NCBI RefSeq assembly: GCF_015234585.1
Contig: NZ_JADFCM010000008.1
Location: 806,001-870,000, forward strand
Source of the DNA: Pseudalkalibacillus hwajinpoensis
GTDB lineage: Bacteria > Bacillota > Bacilli > Bacillales > Guptibacillaceae
Reading direction: 5' to 3'
Length of the DNA: 64,000 bases
Under the pieces are notes generated by a model. It did no database searches. It was not told where the DNA came from and saw only the letters and a program-made list of their open reading frames with translations. Positions within the stretch are counted from its first letter, which is position 1. Every line of letters starts with the position of its first letter. Below, piece after piece: positions 24,547-32,829 of this stretch. The translations under genes were made by a program, and so were the position numbers.

Positions 24547-24702
24547 ATGTATGATGCAATTGAAAAAAAACGCAAAGAAATGTTTGAAGTTGCGGGACGA
24601 TATGGATTTGCATCAGAGAGAACCATTCGCTGTAGTCAGGAGCTTGACCGATTATTAAATGCCCTAATGCAAATGAACCATCAAAATGAGGAAGTTTTGT
24701 GA
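24547..24702 (+). CDS. Spo0E-family aspartyl-phosphate phosphatase
   Basis: A 51-residue frame with the Spo0E signature SQELDRLLN (about 30-38). Members remove phosphate from Spo0A~P and delay sporulation. The start is ATG 24547 with GAGGAGG 8-14 nt upstream. There are several Spo0E-like paralogues in Bacillus (spo0E, yisI, ynzD); yisI lies near gerP and sbcC in B. subtilis, but this copy is too short and diverged to assign. The 237 nt before it (24310-24546) hold no other clear gene. Confidence 0.8.
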   Translation: MYDAIEKKRKEMFEVAGRYGFASERTIRCSQELDRLLNALMQMNHQNEEVL

Positions 24703-24754
24703 AACTAACATCTGATATTTTCTTCCTGTGTGGTAAAGTAAAGGAGGAAACCTT

Positions 24755-24994
24755 ATGAAGTTCGATCTCAAATCAATTCTCACAAAAGAGTTGTTTGATT
24801 GGATAGAAGATCATCCTAAGAGGAACCAATTAATTGAATCAATTCAGGGAGAGATCTTTCAATCAGTGGTTCATTTCCGCGAATGGAACGATTCCAATTA
24901 TAATGGGAACGAAGATTGGCTACTGTTTGCACTGCGTAATGAAGAAACGTGGCGAAACGAAGTAGACCCACTTGACCAGTGTGAAAGCCGTTAA
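24755..24994 (+). CDS. Hypothetical acidic protein
   Basis: 79 residues (DLKSILTKELFDWIEDHPK...), acidic, soluble, no recognised domain. AAGGAGGAAA precedes ATG 24755. It may be co-transcribed with the Spo0E-like gene 52 nt upstream. Its 3' end forms part of a terminator hairpin. Confidence 0.6.
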   Translation: MKFDLKSILTKELFDWIEDHPKRNQLIESIQGEIFQSVVHFREWNDSNYNGNEDWLLFALRNEETWRNEVDPLDQCESR

Positions 24995-25008
24995 ATAAAC
25001 GGCTTTTT
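24984..25008 (+). terminator. Terminator overlapping the hypothetical gene's stop
   Basis: AAAGCCGTT / AACGGCTTTTTT. Confidence 0.88.
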
Positions 25009-25023
25009 TGTTGTGATTAAACC

Positions 25024-25052
25024 TTTACTTTAAATAAGTAAGCGCTTACAAT
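25024..25052 (+). promoter_or_regulatory. Promoter with overlapping cre-like palindrome
   Basis: TTTACT (25024-25029), 17-nt spacer, TACAAT (25047-25052). A 12-bp palindrome GTAAGCGCTTAC (25038-25049), close to the CcpA cre consensus, overlaps the -10 box, implying catabolite repression of the 46-residue protein downstream. Confidence 0.5.
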
Positions 25053-25096
25053 AATAGAAAGAATAGTCAGAATAATCGAATAAGGGTGTGTTGAGA

Positions 25097-25237
25097 ATGA
25101 GAAGCGAGACGAGTTATCGAATGCTTGCCTTTGAAAAATTCAACGCTGAAAAGAATTGGTCAGAAAACAATCGCCTTTTTAATTATTCCATTGCCGGTCT
25201 GGGAACTATTTTCTATTTCGTAACGTTATTTTTTTAA
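25097..25237 (+). CDS. Very small membrane protein
   Basis: 46 residues: a polar N-terminal half (MRSETSYRMLAFEKFN...) and one C-terminal membrane helix (YSIAGLGTIFYFVTLFF). The start is ATG 25097 with AAGGGTGTG upstream, and it has its own promoter with a cre-like site. No known family. The gap that follows (25238-25370) holds only the hairpin at 25275-25304. Confidence 0.5.
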   Translation: MRSETSYRMLAFEKFNAEKNWSENNRLFNYSIAGLGTIFYFVTLFF

Positions 25238-25274
25238 CGCCTTTCTTAAGAGAGAGGACTTTGCATACCCACAC

Positions 25275-25304
25275 AGGAACTTCCTAAATGATAGGGAAGT
25301 TCCT
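25275..25304. other. Hairpin without T-run
   Basis: AGGAACTTCCT / AGGGAAGTTCCT with a 7-nt loop, between the small membrane gene and the 3' end of the convergent DUF3891 gene. It may be a weak terminator or mRNA end-stabiliser. Confidence 0.4.
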
Positions 25305-25370
25305 ATTCAAGTTGGCGTGATGAATCTGGCTTTCGTTCAGAGGCAAATATCTTACTGTCTATTGTCAGCA

Positions 25371-26129
25371 TTAGCTACTAAAGTGAAATCTACGATATTC
25401 AACTGGAGTAGATTGATAAGCTTTTGAAATTCCTTCAGTCCCGATCAGTTCTTTTGGAACACGCTTAAGCTGCACCTGAAAGACGTGGTCTTCATCAAAT
25501 AGAGGATGAGATATTTGTATCGTATCAGTAGATTTCCAGCTTGTCCGTATTAAATCTTGTTCCTCCAGAAAATAAAAGGATTGAGGGAATCCATTCCGAT
25601 ACCAGGAGAGCTCTTCCTCTTTTTGGACACCCGGTTCTTGAAAACAAGCATAGAGCGAGAGGTCGTCACAAAATTGAAGAAGTTGATAATGAAATGTTAG
25701 AAGATCATCAGGAATATCAATTGATTCCTTGAGCTGATCTTGTCTATTCTCTTCTTCTGCGTAAAAACGAATCGCATGCTCCGACTCGGCACCATTAAAG
25801 AAAGAGCGATAGTGTTTGCTACAAAGAAAAGCCCCGTAAATTGTTTTTTCACTCACTTCCTCGATCCCTTTCTTATAGAATTGTAGCTTAGTAGCTAGAG
25901 GGAAGTCTAAGAAGGAGTAGGGTGCTTCGCGGCGATCATTCCAAAAAGGAACTTCATCAAGTGGAATCCATCCACGATCATGATGTTTTATCGCGTATAA
26001 AACATCTTCCTGATAAAGGTTCTCTGGCCAAAAAGGTTTCCGCAACGCTTCTGCAAACTGCCCTGAAAGCAAGGCGTGATCATGCTGTGTAATCATAACA
26101 AAACAATCATTATCCTCATAAACAATCAT
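25371..26129 (-). CDS. DUF3891 family protein
   Basis: 252 residues from ATG 26129. The N-terminus MIVYEDNDCFVMITQHDHALLSG and the HHDRGW segment are hallmarks of DUF3891, an all-helical family resembling HD-type metal hydrolases; its function is unknown. The open frame continues upstream to 26297, but those extra 56 codons come entirely from a hairpin-repeat unit. The ATG at 26129 instead has AAAGGA at a suitable distance, so the shorter form is preferred. Confidence 0.8.
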   Translation of the reverse strand: MIVYEDNDCFVMITQHDHALLSGQFAEALRKPFWPENLYQEDVLYAIKHHDRGWIPLDEVPFWNDRREAPYSFLDFPLATKLQFYKKGIEEVSEKTIYGAFLCSKHYRSFFNGAESEHAIRFYAEEENRQDQLKESIDIPDDLLTFHYQLLQFCDDLSLYACFQEPGVQKEEELSWYRNGFPQSFYFLEEQDLIRTSWKSTDTIQISHPLFDEDHVFQVQLKRVPKELIGTEGISKAYQSTPVEYRRFHFSS

Positions 26130-26147
26130 ATCCTCAGTCCTTTCAAT

Positions 26148-26412
26148 AAAAGCATAATTCCCCGTTAATGGCCGACAATCACTGGAGTCTCTCAAAAGAA
26201 CAAGCAATTTGTGTTCAGCATGAGAGATGAAGTGATCGAGGCCATGGGGAATGGAGCTGGATAGATAAAAGCGTAATTCCCCGTTAATGGCCGACAATCA
26301 CTGGAGTCTCTCAAAGGAACACGCAATTTGTGTTCAGCATGAGAGACGAAGTGATCGAGGCCATGGGGAATGGAGCTGGATAAATAAAAGCGTAATTCCC
26401 CGTTAATGGCTC
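26148..26412 (-). repeat. Hairpin-repeat array D (two full 119-nt units and one partial)
   Basis: Units at 26148-26266 and 26267-26385 (period 119), with a third truncated at about 26412. They are members of the same family as arrays A-C but in the opposite orientation. On the minus strand they read ATCCAGCTCC, CGATCACTTC, GAACACAAATTGCGTGTTC, then CTCCAGTGATTG. Arms ATGGCC/GGCCAT, GTCTCTCA/TGAGAGAC and CACT/AGTG are paired. They lie between two minus-strand genes, and the first unit produces a spurious extension of the DUF3891 frame. Confidence 0.85.
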
Positions 26413-26450
26413 ATAACGAATGTTGTAAGCGCTACAATTTTGTGTGTAAC

Positions 26451-26484
26451 AAAAAAGCGAATCCTTAATTAGGAACGCTTTTTT
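26451..26484 (-). terminator. Terminator of the PrcB-like lipoprotein gene
   Basis: AAAAAAGCG / CGCTTTTTT around TCCTTAATTAGGA, symmetrical and overlapping the stop codon. Confidence 0.75.
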
Positions 26485-26914
26485 GAATTTCTTTAAAATT
26501 AACACGAGTATTCGTCATCTCGATTTTTGAGATCACAATTGGTTTTGTAATGGCTTGTGTAACCATATCATCCTTTTTCGGATCAGTATAGAAATACGAG
26601 ACAACAATTTCGTTGCCTTCTTTAATAATACTGTCGATTGAAACTGAATAACCACCTGTTGGCATTTCACCACGAGTAATAATAATATAGAGATCGTCAT
26701 TTGATGGAATCGTAAAAGTGGATTTTTCTAACCATTTTTGTTGAACGGTTGTCTGAACATCTTTAGGAGCATTCTGCATTTCGACTGTTTCAAAAGCGAT
26801 TTTTTCCTGCATTTGTTCTCCTCCGTTCGATTCGTTAGAGGTTTGAGATGAATTATTACCGCACCCCGCCAAGATAACGAACATCATTGAAATAACTAAT
26901 AATAATGAACGCAA
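26465..26914 (-). CDS. Lipoprotein with PrcB C-terminal domain
   Basis: 149 residues, lipobox VILAGC (Cys about 18). The conserved core IIITRGEMPTGGYSVSI is that of the PrcB C-terminal domain, first described in a protease-complex component. It should face the outside of the membrane. The start is TTG 26914 with AAGGAGAAGG immediately upstream; no ATG lies at a suitable distance. Function in Bacillaceae unknown. Confidence 0.75.
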   Translation of the reverse strand: MRSLLLVISMMFVILAGCGNNSSQTSNESNGGEQMQEKIAFETVEMQNAPKDVQTTVQQKWLEKSTFTIPSNDDLYIIITRGEMPTGGYSVSIDSIIKEGNEIVVSYFYTDPKKDDMVTQAITKPIVISKIEMTNTRVNFKEIQKSVPN

Positions 26915-27084
26915 TGTCCTTCTCCTTCCTCTATATAGAATCTTTCATTTTAGTAAAGCTGAAACTATCTTAAGTTTAGCGAATTTCATTACGCTTGGAA
27001 AGAGTCGGGTGTGAAAACGATTATAATTTTTGATAATAGGGTAATAAAAATGTGAGACGTTGACGTATTGAAAGGAGACAAATC

Positions 27085-27303
27085 ATGCAGAATGAAATTT
27101 TAAGCTTTTTAAGAAATGTTGAAGAACCGGTGAGCACTAGAGAAATAATGGAGTACTTATCACGAAAAGGGTACAACCCTGATGAAGAAGAACTCGTTCG
27201 CATCATTAAACAAATGCCACAGGGGTCGGTTCAACAGGAATATGATGCCTCCGTTGTTGATCCATCGCCATCGGTTGTGTACAAAGCAGGGCCTAATGCA
27301 TAA
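27085..27303 (+). CDS. Small helix-turn-helix-like protein
   Basis: 72 residues. The first 50 (EILSFLRNVEEPVSTREIMEYLSRKGYNPDEEELVRII) resemble a winged-helix DNA-binding module; the C-terminus is short and polar. AAAGGAGAC precedes ATG 27085. It may be a regulator or remnant; no family name can be given. Confidence 0.55.
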   Translation: MQNEILSFLRNVEEPVSTREIMEYLSRKGYNPDEEELVRIIKQMPQGSVQQEYDASVVDPSPSVVYKAGPNA

Positions 27304-27307
27304 GACT

Positions 27308-27397
27308 TTATTTGCGGAATTGATCCACTAAATACAAACCAGCAATCAGTAAGAAAACAATTCCAGTTCCATAAAGTACATCTATAATTAAATCCAT
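27308..27397 (-). CDS. 29-residue single-pass membrane peptide
   Basis: Reads MDLIIDVLYGTGIVFLLIAG followed by LYLVDQFRK: one membrane helix with a basic C-terminus. The start at 27397 has AAAGGATG 8 nt upstream. It is convergent with the preceding gene and only 4 nt from its stop. The evidence is only the good ribosome binding site and hydrophobic pattern. Confidence 0.4.
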   Translation of the reverse strand: MDLIIDVLYGTGIVFLLIAGLYLVDQFRK

Positions 27398-27528
27398 GTG
27401 ATGACATCCTTTCTCTGAATCCTCAGTTAAGTGTATCAAAACTTCTTATTCATTAAAGTTTTTTTGTTATATTCGGATAAGGAAATGATATACTAGGTGC
27501 ATTGAGATAAGCGTGGAAGGATGTCGTT

Positions 27529-28050
27529 ATGAAGAAATGGAAGTTAGATAGTTCTAAGCTAATTATATTGTTTTTTATTGTTTTTATTATTGTAGGCGCT
27601 GTCAATGTACTGTTTAGTGATCGGAAAATGAATACTAGTGAATACTTGCTTAGTGAAAATCAAAGAGACGTGGTATCAAGGTCGGAGACGCAGCCAAAAA
27701 TGCCTATAGGCGCTCTGGTGAATAGTAAACTAGCAGAAGATCACAGTATTACCCTTACTGCCAAGATAAAGTATGAAGGGGACGAGAATACTCAGGTTGA
27801 GGTAGTAAAAGACGGGCTATTGGATTACCAAATTACTGAACAAAATACAGACGAAGTTGTTATTCCATATAATTCTTTAGTACCTTCAGTCGAAAAGAAG
27901 GTGTCTAATGATGAAATTATCGAAGGGGATTCACTTGTTACAGAACCTCTAGATCCAGGTGCATATCAGATTGAAGTTAAAGTACCTATTGTGATGAATA
28001 ATAAAGAAGAGAGTTTCTTGTTTCGAATTCCAGTTGAAATAGCACCATAA
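27529..28050 (+). CDS. Hypothetical membrane-anchored extracytoplasmic protein
   Basis: 173 residues. An N-terminal membrane anchor (LIILFFIVFIIVGAVNVLF, about 11-29) is followed by a soluble domain rich in beta strands ending in a repeat-like IPVEIAP. No domain is recognised. A TATACT at about 27490 may be the -10 box. A terminator follows, so it is separate from the next gene although both look like envelope proteins. Confidence 0.6.
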   Translation: MKKWKLDSSKLIILFFIVFIIVGAVNVLFSDRKMNTSEYLLSENQRDVVSRSETQPKMPIGALVNSKLAEDHSITLTAKIKYEGDENTQVEVVKDGLLDYQITEQNTDEVVIPYNSLVPSVEKKVSNDEIIEGDSLVTEPLDPGAYQIEVKVPIVMNNKEESFLFRIPVEIAP

Positions 28051-28073
28051 ACTTCCTTAGAGGAAGTTTTTTT
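28050..28073 (+). terminator. Terminator
   Basis: AACTTCCT-TAG-AGGAAGTT then seven T, starting in the stop codon. Confidence 0.85.
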
Positions 28074-28174
28074 GGTTTATTCTTTAAAAAGGATGCTGAG
28101 ATAGGACTGTTGTTTAAATCATAAGTTCAAAACTGATAGAATAGAGGTATGACGATCAGAAGTGAGGGATCTAT

Positions 28175-29575
28175 GTGAGGAAATTAAATTTATATAAAAT
28201 TATTGGAATTTTCTTATCTTTCGTCCTGTTCCTTGTTATTTTCAATCAGATTAAGAATGGGGAGCCTAATTTTAAAGTGGATGAGTCTCTTTTTGAAGTA
28301 TACGAATCTACTAGTAGTTGGGAAGAAGCAATGGAAAACAGTGTTCCGCAGACTCGACTAGCAAGAGAGTTAGGAGTATTGGGTGGTGAGGAGCGCAGTA
28401 TCCCCCTTCTTTCAGCCGAGAGAGATTTAATTATCCATGATGTAATGGTTCTAAATTACGGAGCCGTTTATCTTACTTATTCCTTTTCGTTGAAGGAAAG
28501 TGATCAACCATATAATTTACCAAGATTACATATCGGGTCAGTTAGCTTTACAGGAATCGAAGGATCAAACGAATCATATTTAGTTAATCAGCAGAACATT
28601 TCTAAGGAGCAAAATGGCAAGCCTCATGTTGTGAATCACCGTATCTATCAGGCTGATATTTTAATACCGAATCATGAGGCCGGTGGGACTATAAATGAGT
28701 TCAATCGTTTTTCATCAGCAAATTCCGTCCTTATTAAAGATGCGTATGTTCAAGGAAATGATGAGAAGGTGAACTTGGAAAATCAGGAGCTGTCTTTAGA
28801 AAGTGATTATTCTTCAAATGTATATGCTGAAACGGATTTGAACAAAAGTGTAAAAATAAAGGATGGAGAGCTTACATTTTCTCATTTTGAAGCAGGTCTT
28901 AACATGAATAAACTCTATATTGAAGGTGAATACGATCCGCAAACAAAGTTTGTAGTTACCAATACAAGCGGAGAAAACCCCTACTCCATTCAGTATGATG
29001 TAAGGGAAGACAAGGATGGAAGTTATCTTCCTTTAGAACCTTTTCGGGCAATACAGAAACAGTTCTCATATCGATTAAATGAAGTGATTCTTAATAAAGA
29101 CGGATCAGTTAGTAAAACAATCGCGCAATCTGACTTGGAAGCGATGGCAAAGGGAGAAAAGGTAACCATTGGAGAGTACAGCGGAATCTCTTATTCTGTT
29201 CATTTAAAGGATGATGGTCAGCAACTTGTGATTTCATTTGATTCTGAAGAAGAAATAAGTTCGCAATTTTTTAATCAATTTGATATTGAAAGCCGAAAGA
29301 CTTATGAAGAGCGATTTGATGTTGCATCAGAAGAAGAGCGGCAGCTTATTGAAGCCCGCAAGCCTATTCTTTTGGAAATGAAAGATGATAAGAAGAGTTC
29401 TATTCTTATTTATCAAACAAGACCTATCGGGGAGCCGAACAGTATACAGATTGATCTTGATCATGAGCATTTCACATCCGGTTTCCCAGTTTCTATGACG
29501 CTATCAAATTTACCTGAATTTCAGTCGATTAACGTTGATTTAAGTGGTTCACTCAAAATGAATGAAAAAAAATAA
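28175..29575 (+). CDS. Large hypothetical membrane-anchored protein
   Basis: 466 residues with one N-terminal anchor (IIGIFLSFVLFLVIFNQI, about 9-26) and a long extracytoplasmic region of mainly beta-strand character (VMVLNYGAVYLTYSFSLKE, IQIDLDHEHFTSGFP). It resembles the general layout of DUF4179/DUF5643-like Bacillus envelope proteins, but no motif allows a firm assignment. The start is GTG 28175 behind AGTGAGGGA. Confidence 0.6.
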   Translation: MRKLNLYKIIGIFLSFVLFLVIFNQIKNGEPNFKVDESLFEVYESTSSWEEAMENSVPQTRLARELGVLGGEERSIPLLSAERDLIIHDVMVLNYGAVYLTYSFSLKESDQPYNLPRLHIGSVSFTGIEGSNESYLVNQQNISKEQNGKPHVVNHRIYQADILIPNHEAGGTINEFNRFSSANSVLIKDAYVQGNDEKVNLENQELSLESDYSSNVYAETDLNKSVKIKDGELTFSHFEAGLNMNKLYIEGEYDPQTKFVVTNTSGENPYSIQYDVREDKDGSYLPLEPFRAIQKQFSYRLNEVILNKDGSVSKTIAQSDLEAMAKGEKVTIGEYSGISYSVHLKDDGQQLVISFDSEEEISSQFFNQFDIESRKTYEERFDVASEEERQLIEARKPILLEMKDDKKSSILIYQTRPIGEPNSIQIDLDHEHFTSGFPVSMTLSNLPEFQSINVDLSGSLKMNEKK

Positions 29576-29667
29576 TTTATTTTTAAATTTGTAGTTTGGT
29601 TTTTTGACATTCGGGAATATTCTTTATCAAACCCCCTAAGTAGTTTGAAAGTGATTTTCCCCCTGTT

Positions 29668-29698
29668 AGCCGTGCTCATGTGAGTGCGGCTTTTTTTA
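29668..29698 (+). terminator. Terminator
   Basis: AGCCGTGCTC-ATGT-GAGTGCGGCT (two G-T pairs) then seven T. Confidence 0.85.
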
Positions 29699-29854
29699 TA
29701 TGTTAGCTTATATTGATAATCAATTATGTTCATTAATATAGTCTTCCTTATAGTATAAATTCGGTTTGAAATGGTGAAGCGTTTCCATTAAGAGGGATTC
29801 GTGGTAATCTTTTAGGAAAGCAATAGATCAAAGAAATTGAAAGGATGAGGCATT

Positions 29855-30310
29855 TTGGCGAAGAAGGGGATTATGACAGAGCTAACAGAAGATCTTGTAA
29901 CCTTTTTAGAAGGAGAAAAGCTTGTAATGCTTGCAACGATTGATCATGAAAGCCATACACCCAATGTATCAGCGATATCATGGGTGAAAAGCTTAGATAA
30001 AAATAATATTCGCTTTTCTGTGACTTCTAACTCAAGAACAATTCAAAATGTCAAACAGCATTCTAATGTTGTCTTTACAATAATCGGATTGGAAACGGTA
30101 TATTCCATTCACGGAAAAGCTTCTATCCTAGAGGAAGCGATGCAAGGAGTGTCACTGAAGCTTGCTAAGATTAATGTGGAAGTTACTCAAGTCGCAGAAA
30201 GCATGTTCTGGGGTGCGAAAATAACGGCAGAACCACAATATGAAAAAACATATAACCAAAAGAAAGCGGAAGCTCTTGATGAAGAAGTGTACGAAGCGTT
30301 GTTAAAATAG
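29855..30310 (+). CDS. Pyridoxamine 5'-phosphate oxidase-family protein
   Basis: 151 residues with a split-barrel flavin-binding pattern (LVMLATIDHESHTPNVSAISWV, FTIIGLETVYSIHGKA). Members bind FMN, F420 or haem; this type is often a general-stress protein of unknown reaction. A TTG start at 29855 fits the AAAGGATGAGG upstream; ATG 29873, behind AGAAGGGG, is an alternative six codons later. Confidence 0.75.
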   Translation: MAKKGIMTELTEDLVTFLEGEKLVMLATIDHESHTPNVSAISWVKSLDKNNIRFSVTSNSRTIQNVKQHSNVVFTIIGLETVYSIHGKASILEEAMQGVSLKLAKINVEVTQVAESMFWGAKITAEPQYEKTYNQKKAEALDEEVYEALLK

Positions 30311-30411
30311 ACGAGACTTTCTTATCATAATTTTTTGTGATTTAATAAAGGAAATAAGCATTATGTGCTTTCGCAGTGACGTATGCATCAGGAAACGAGG
30401 TTGATTCCCAT

Positions 30412-31038
30412 ATGGAATGGGAAATGATTAAAGACTTTTTGAATGAAGAAACAATCAGAGAGTGGCTAGGTCAGTATCGTGCACTTGGTCCTTTGCCTGG
30501 AATTTTGCTACCAATGCTTGAGGCTGTGATTCCCATATTACCCCTTTTTCTTTTTGTAGCAGGAAATGCGGCTGCGTATGGATTCTGGTATGGCTCTTTA
30601 CTTTCATGGCTTGGTGCATCTCTTGGCGCTTTGATCGTTTTTATAGTGGTCAGAAAGCTTGCTAGACAGCGCTTCATGCGAGTGATTACAAAACATGCCA
30701 AAATCGAAAAAACACTTCGCTGGATCGAGCGGCATGGATTTGGGATGGTATTTCTTCTACTTTGTTTTCCATTTACGCCATCAGCTTTAATCAACGTCGT
30801 CGCAGGTCTTTCAAATATGAGCATTAGAAGCTTTGTACTCGCCGTTTTACTAGGGAAAATGGTGATGATATCGATCGTGTCTTTTATTGGACATGATGTC
30901 TTTGCCCTGATCCATCGTCCTTTGGAGATGGTGCTGATTCTCGCTGCTATAGTTGTATTATGGGGAGCGGGCAAACTAATTGAAATCAAATTGAATCAAC
31001 GCCCGAGAAAACATCGTACTGAAGATCATGTGAGATAA
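30412..31038 (+). CDS. DedA/VTT-family membrane protein
   Basis: 208 residues with about five hydrophobic segments. The VTT signature is visible as FLFVAGNAAAYGFWYG, GASLGALIVFIVVR and CFPFTPSALINVVAGLSNM. DedA-family proteins act as lipid flippases or transporters in the cytoplasmic membrane. The start was set at ATG 30412; the ribosome binding site (GAGG) is weak. A terminator follows. Confidence 0.8.
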   Translation: MEWEMIKDFLNEETIREWLGQYRALGPLPGILLPMLEAVIPILPLFLFVAGNAAAYGFWYGSLLSWLGASLGALIVFIVVRKLARQRFMRVITKHAKIEKTLRWIERHGFGMVFLLLCFPFTPSALINVVAGLSNMSIRSFVLAVLLGKMVMISIVSFIGHDVFALIHRPLEMVLILAAIVVLWGAGKLIEIKLNQRPRKHRTEDHVR

Positions 31039-31041
31039 AGG

Positions 31042-31071
31042 AAAAGCCATGCCCGAAAGGGGATGGCTTTT
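31042..31071 (+). terminator. Terminator of the DedA-family gene
   Basis: AAAAGCCATGCCC-GAAA-GGGGATGGCTTTT. Confidence 0.88.
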
Positions 31072-31099
31072 GCGTGTTATTGTTTTTGGTTTTAAGCTT

Positions 31100-31970
31100 T
31101 TAGTGCCTGTGGAGGGTAATCGCCCATTTCCGCATTTCATGTCTAGTTGCAGTGGGCAGACACTTGGTCACTTCACCCTATAACTCGAACACAAAGACCG
31201 TGTTCAATTTATAGGGTTCCAGTGCCTGCCGTGTCTAACCGCCCACATCCGCATTTCATGTCTAGCTGCAGTGGGCAGACACTTGGTCACTTCACCCTAT
31301 AACTCGAACACAAAGACCGTGTTCAATTTATAGGGTTCCAGTGCCTGCCGTGTCTAACCGCCCACATCCGCATTTCATGTCTAGCTGCAGTGGGCAGACA
31401 CTTGGTCACTTCACCCTATAACTCGAACACAAAGACCGTGTTCAATTTATAGGGTTCCAGTGCCTGCCGTGTCTAAGCGCCCACATCCGCATTTCATGTC
31501 TAGCTATAGTGGGCAAATCCTCCGGTCGTTTCACCCAATCGATTGAGACAAAAAGCGTCTCATTCTCATGGGTTCCAACGCCCTGCGGATTTAACCGCCC
31601 ACTTCCGCATTTCGTGTCTAGCTGCAGCGCCCAGCCTCTCGATCGCTTCACCCTCTAAAATGAACACAAAGAGCGTGTTCTTTTTAGAGGGCTCCAGCGC
31701 TTGTCGAGGCTATACGGGCGCTTCCGCATTTCATGTCTAGCTGCAGTGGGCAGACACTTGGTCACTTCACCCTATAACTCGAACACAAAGACCGTGTTCA
31801 ATTTATAGGGTTCCAGTGCCTGCCGTGTCTAACCGCCCACTTCCGCATTTCATGTCTAGCTGCAGTGGGCAAATCCTCCGGTCGTTTCACCCAATCGATT
31901 GAGACAAAAAGCGTCTCATTCTCATGGGTTCCAACGCCCTGCGGATTTAACCGCCCACATCCGCATTTCG
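31100..31970 (+). repeat. Hairpin-repeat array B (one partial and seven full units)
   Basis: Units start at 31139, 31258, 31377, 31496, 31614, 31733 and 31852 (119-nt period, one interval of 118); 31100-31138 is a right-half remnant. Units 1, 2, 3 and 6 are nearly identical. Unit 5 matches array A unit 5 (AGCGCCC type), and units 4 and 7 carry the GAGAC/GTCTC apical stem. All linkers here read CCGCATTTC instead of CCGCTTTTC, so the linker has been homogenised within the array. It ends 2 nt before the cotJC stop codon. Confidence 0.9.
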
Positions 31971-31972
31971 TT

Positions 31973-32542
31973 TTAAAATATCCTTTTCTTATCTCTTTCT
32001 TCTTTAAGTATTTCAACGGCTTCTCTGAAGCGTTGGGAGTGGATGATTTCTCGTTCTCTTAGGAAGGCGAGGGAGTCGTTTAGGTCTGGGTCGTCTGAGA
32101 GGTCGATGATCCATTGGTAGGTGGCTCTTGCTTTTTCTTCTGCGGCGATGTCTTCGTATAGATCGGCGATTGGATCTCCTTTGGCGGCGATGTAGCTTGC
32201 TGTCCATGGGACGCCAGCGGCATTGGAGTAGTATAGGGCACTGTCATGATTAGCATAGTGGGCGCCGAGTCCAGCTTCTTTCATTTGATCTGCGGTTGCG
32301 TCTTTTGTGAGTTTGTAGATCATTGTAGCGATCATTTCGAGATGAGCAAATTCTTCTGTTCCGATATCGGTTAATAACCCGACGACCTTATCAGGAATGG
32401 TATACCGTTGATTCAAATAACGGAGGGCTGCTGCTAGTTCACCATCAGCACCACCATATTGCTCAATCAAAAATTTGGCAAGCATGGGGTTACATGTACT
32501 GACTTTAACGGGATATTGCAATTTCTTTTCATATAGCCACAT
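31973..32542 (-). CDS. cotJC: Spore coat protein CotJC (manganese catalase-like)
   Basis: 189 residues of the CotJC/Mn-catalase family. Metal-binding motifs are visible: GGADGELAAALRYLNQRY, EEFAHLEMI, EEKARATYQWI and the HSQRF C-terminal segment. It is an inner spore coat component, usually inserted with CotJA. AAAGGGTGAACC precedes ATG 32542. Last gene of cotJABC. No T-run terminator separates its stop from hairpin array B, which may serve as its 3' end. Confidence 0.93.
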   Translation of the reverse strand: MWLYEKKLQYPVKVSTCNPMLAKFLIEQYGGADGELAAALRYLNQRYTIPDKVVGLLTDIGTEEFAHLEMIATMIYKLTKDATADQMKEAGLGAHYANHDSALYYSNAAGVPWTASYIAAKGDPIADLYEDIAAEEKARATYQWIIDLSDDPDLNDSLAFLREREIIHSQRFREAVEILKEERDKKRIF

Positions 32543-32562
32543 TGAGGTTCACCCTTTCCAGA

Positions 32563-32826
32563 CTAGACTTGCCATGGCCACGGTGCGTCGCCCCAATTCC
32601 ATGGGTAGTTTGAATAGCTGTTGCCGTATTGCTGAAGGGGACCATATTCCTTTTCATAGCGTTTCTTAAGATGCTTACTTCTTTTGGCATATTCATTGAA
32701 TTGTTGAATGGCTTCGTAGTCATCCGGGTGTGTATCAAGGTAAAGAGTCAGTTCAACGAGAACGAAATCAGTGGCCTGCAGTTCCTCTAACAGCTCATAG
32801 TAGGCTTTCGGTAGCTGTTTAGACAT
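32563..32826 (-). CDS. cotJB: Spore coat protein CotJB
   Basis: 87 residues (YYELLEELQATDFVLVELTLYLDTHPDD, YEKEYGPL) typical of CotJB, a small coat-associated protein of unknown biochemistry encoded between cotJA and cotJC. GGGGGAG precedes ATG 32826, inside the 3' end of cotJA. Confidence 0.92.
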   Translation of the reverse strand: MSKQLPKAYYELLEELQATDFVLVELTLYLDTHPDDYEAIQQFNEYAKRSKHLKKRYEKEYGPLQQYGNSYSNYPWNWGDAPWPWQV

Positions 32827-32829
32827 GTT

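Noticed and set aside
26130..26297. N-terminal extension of the DUF3891 protein
   Set aside because: The extra codons are translated hairpin repeat; a start with a ribosome binding site exists at 26129.
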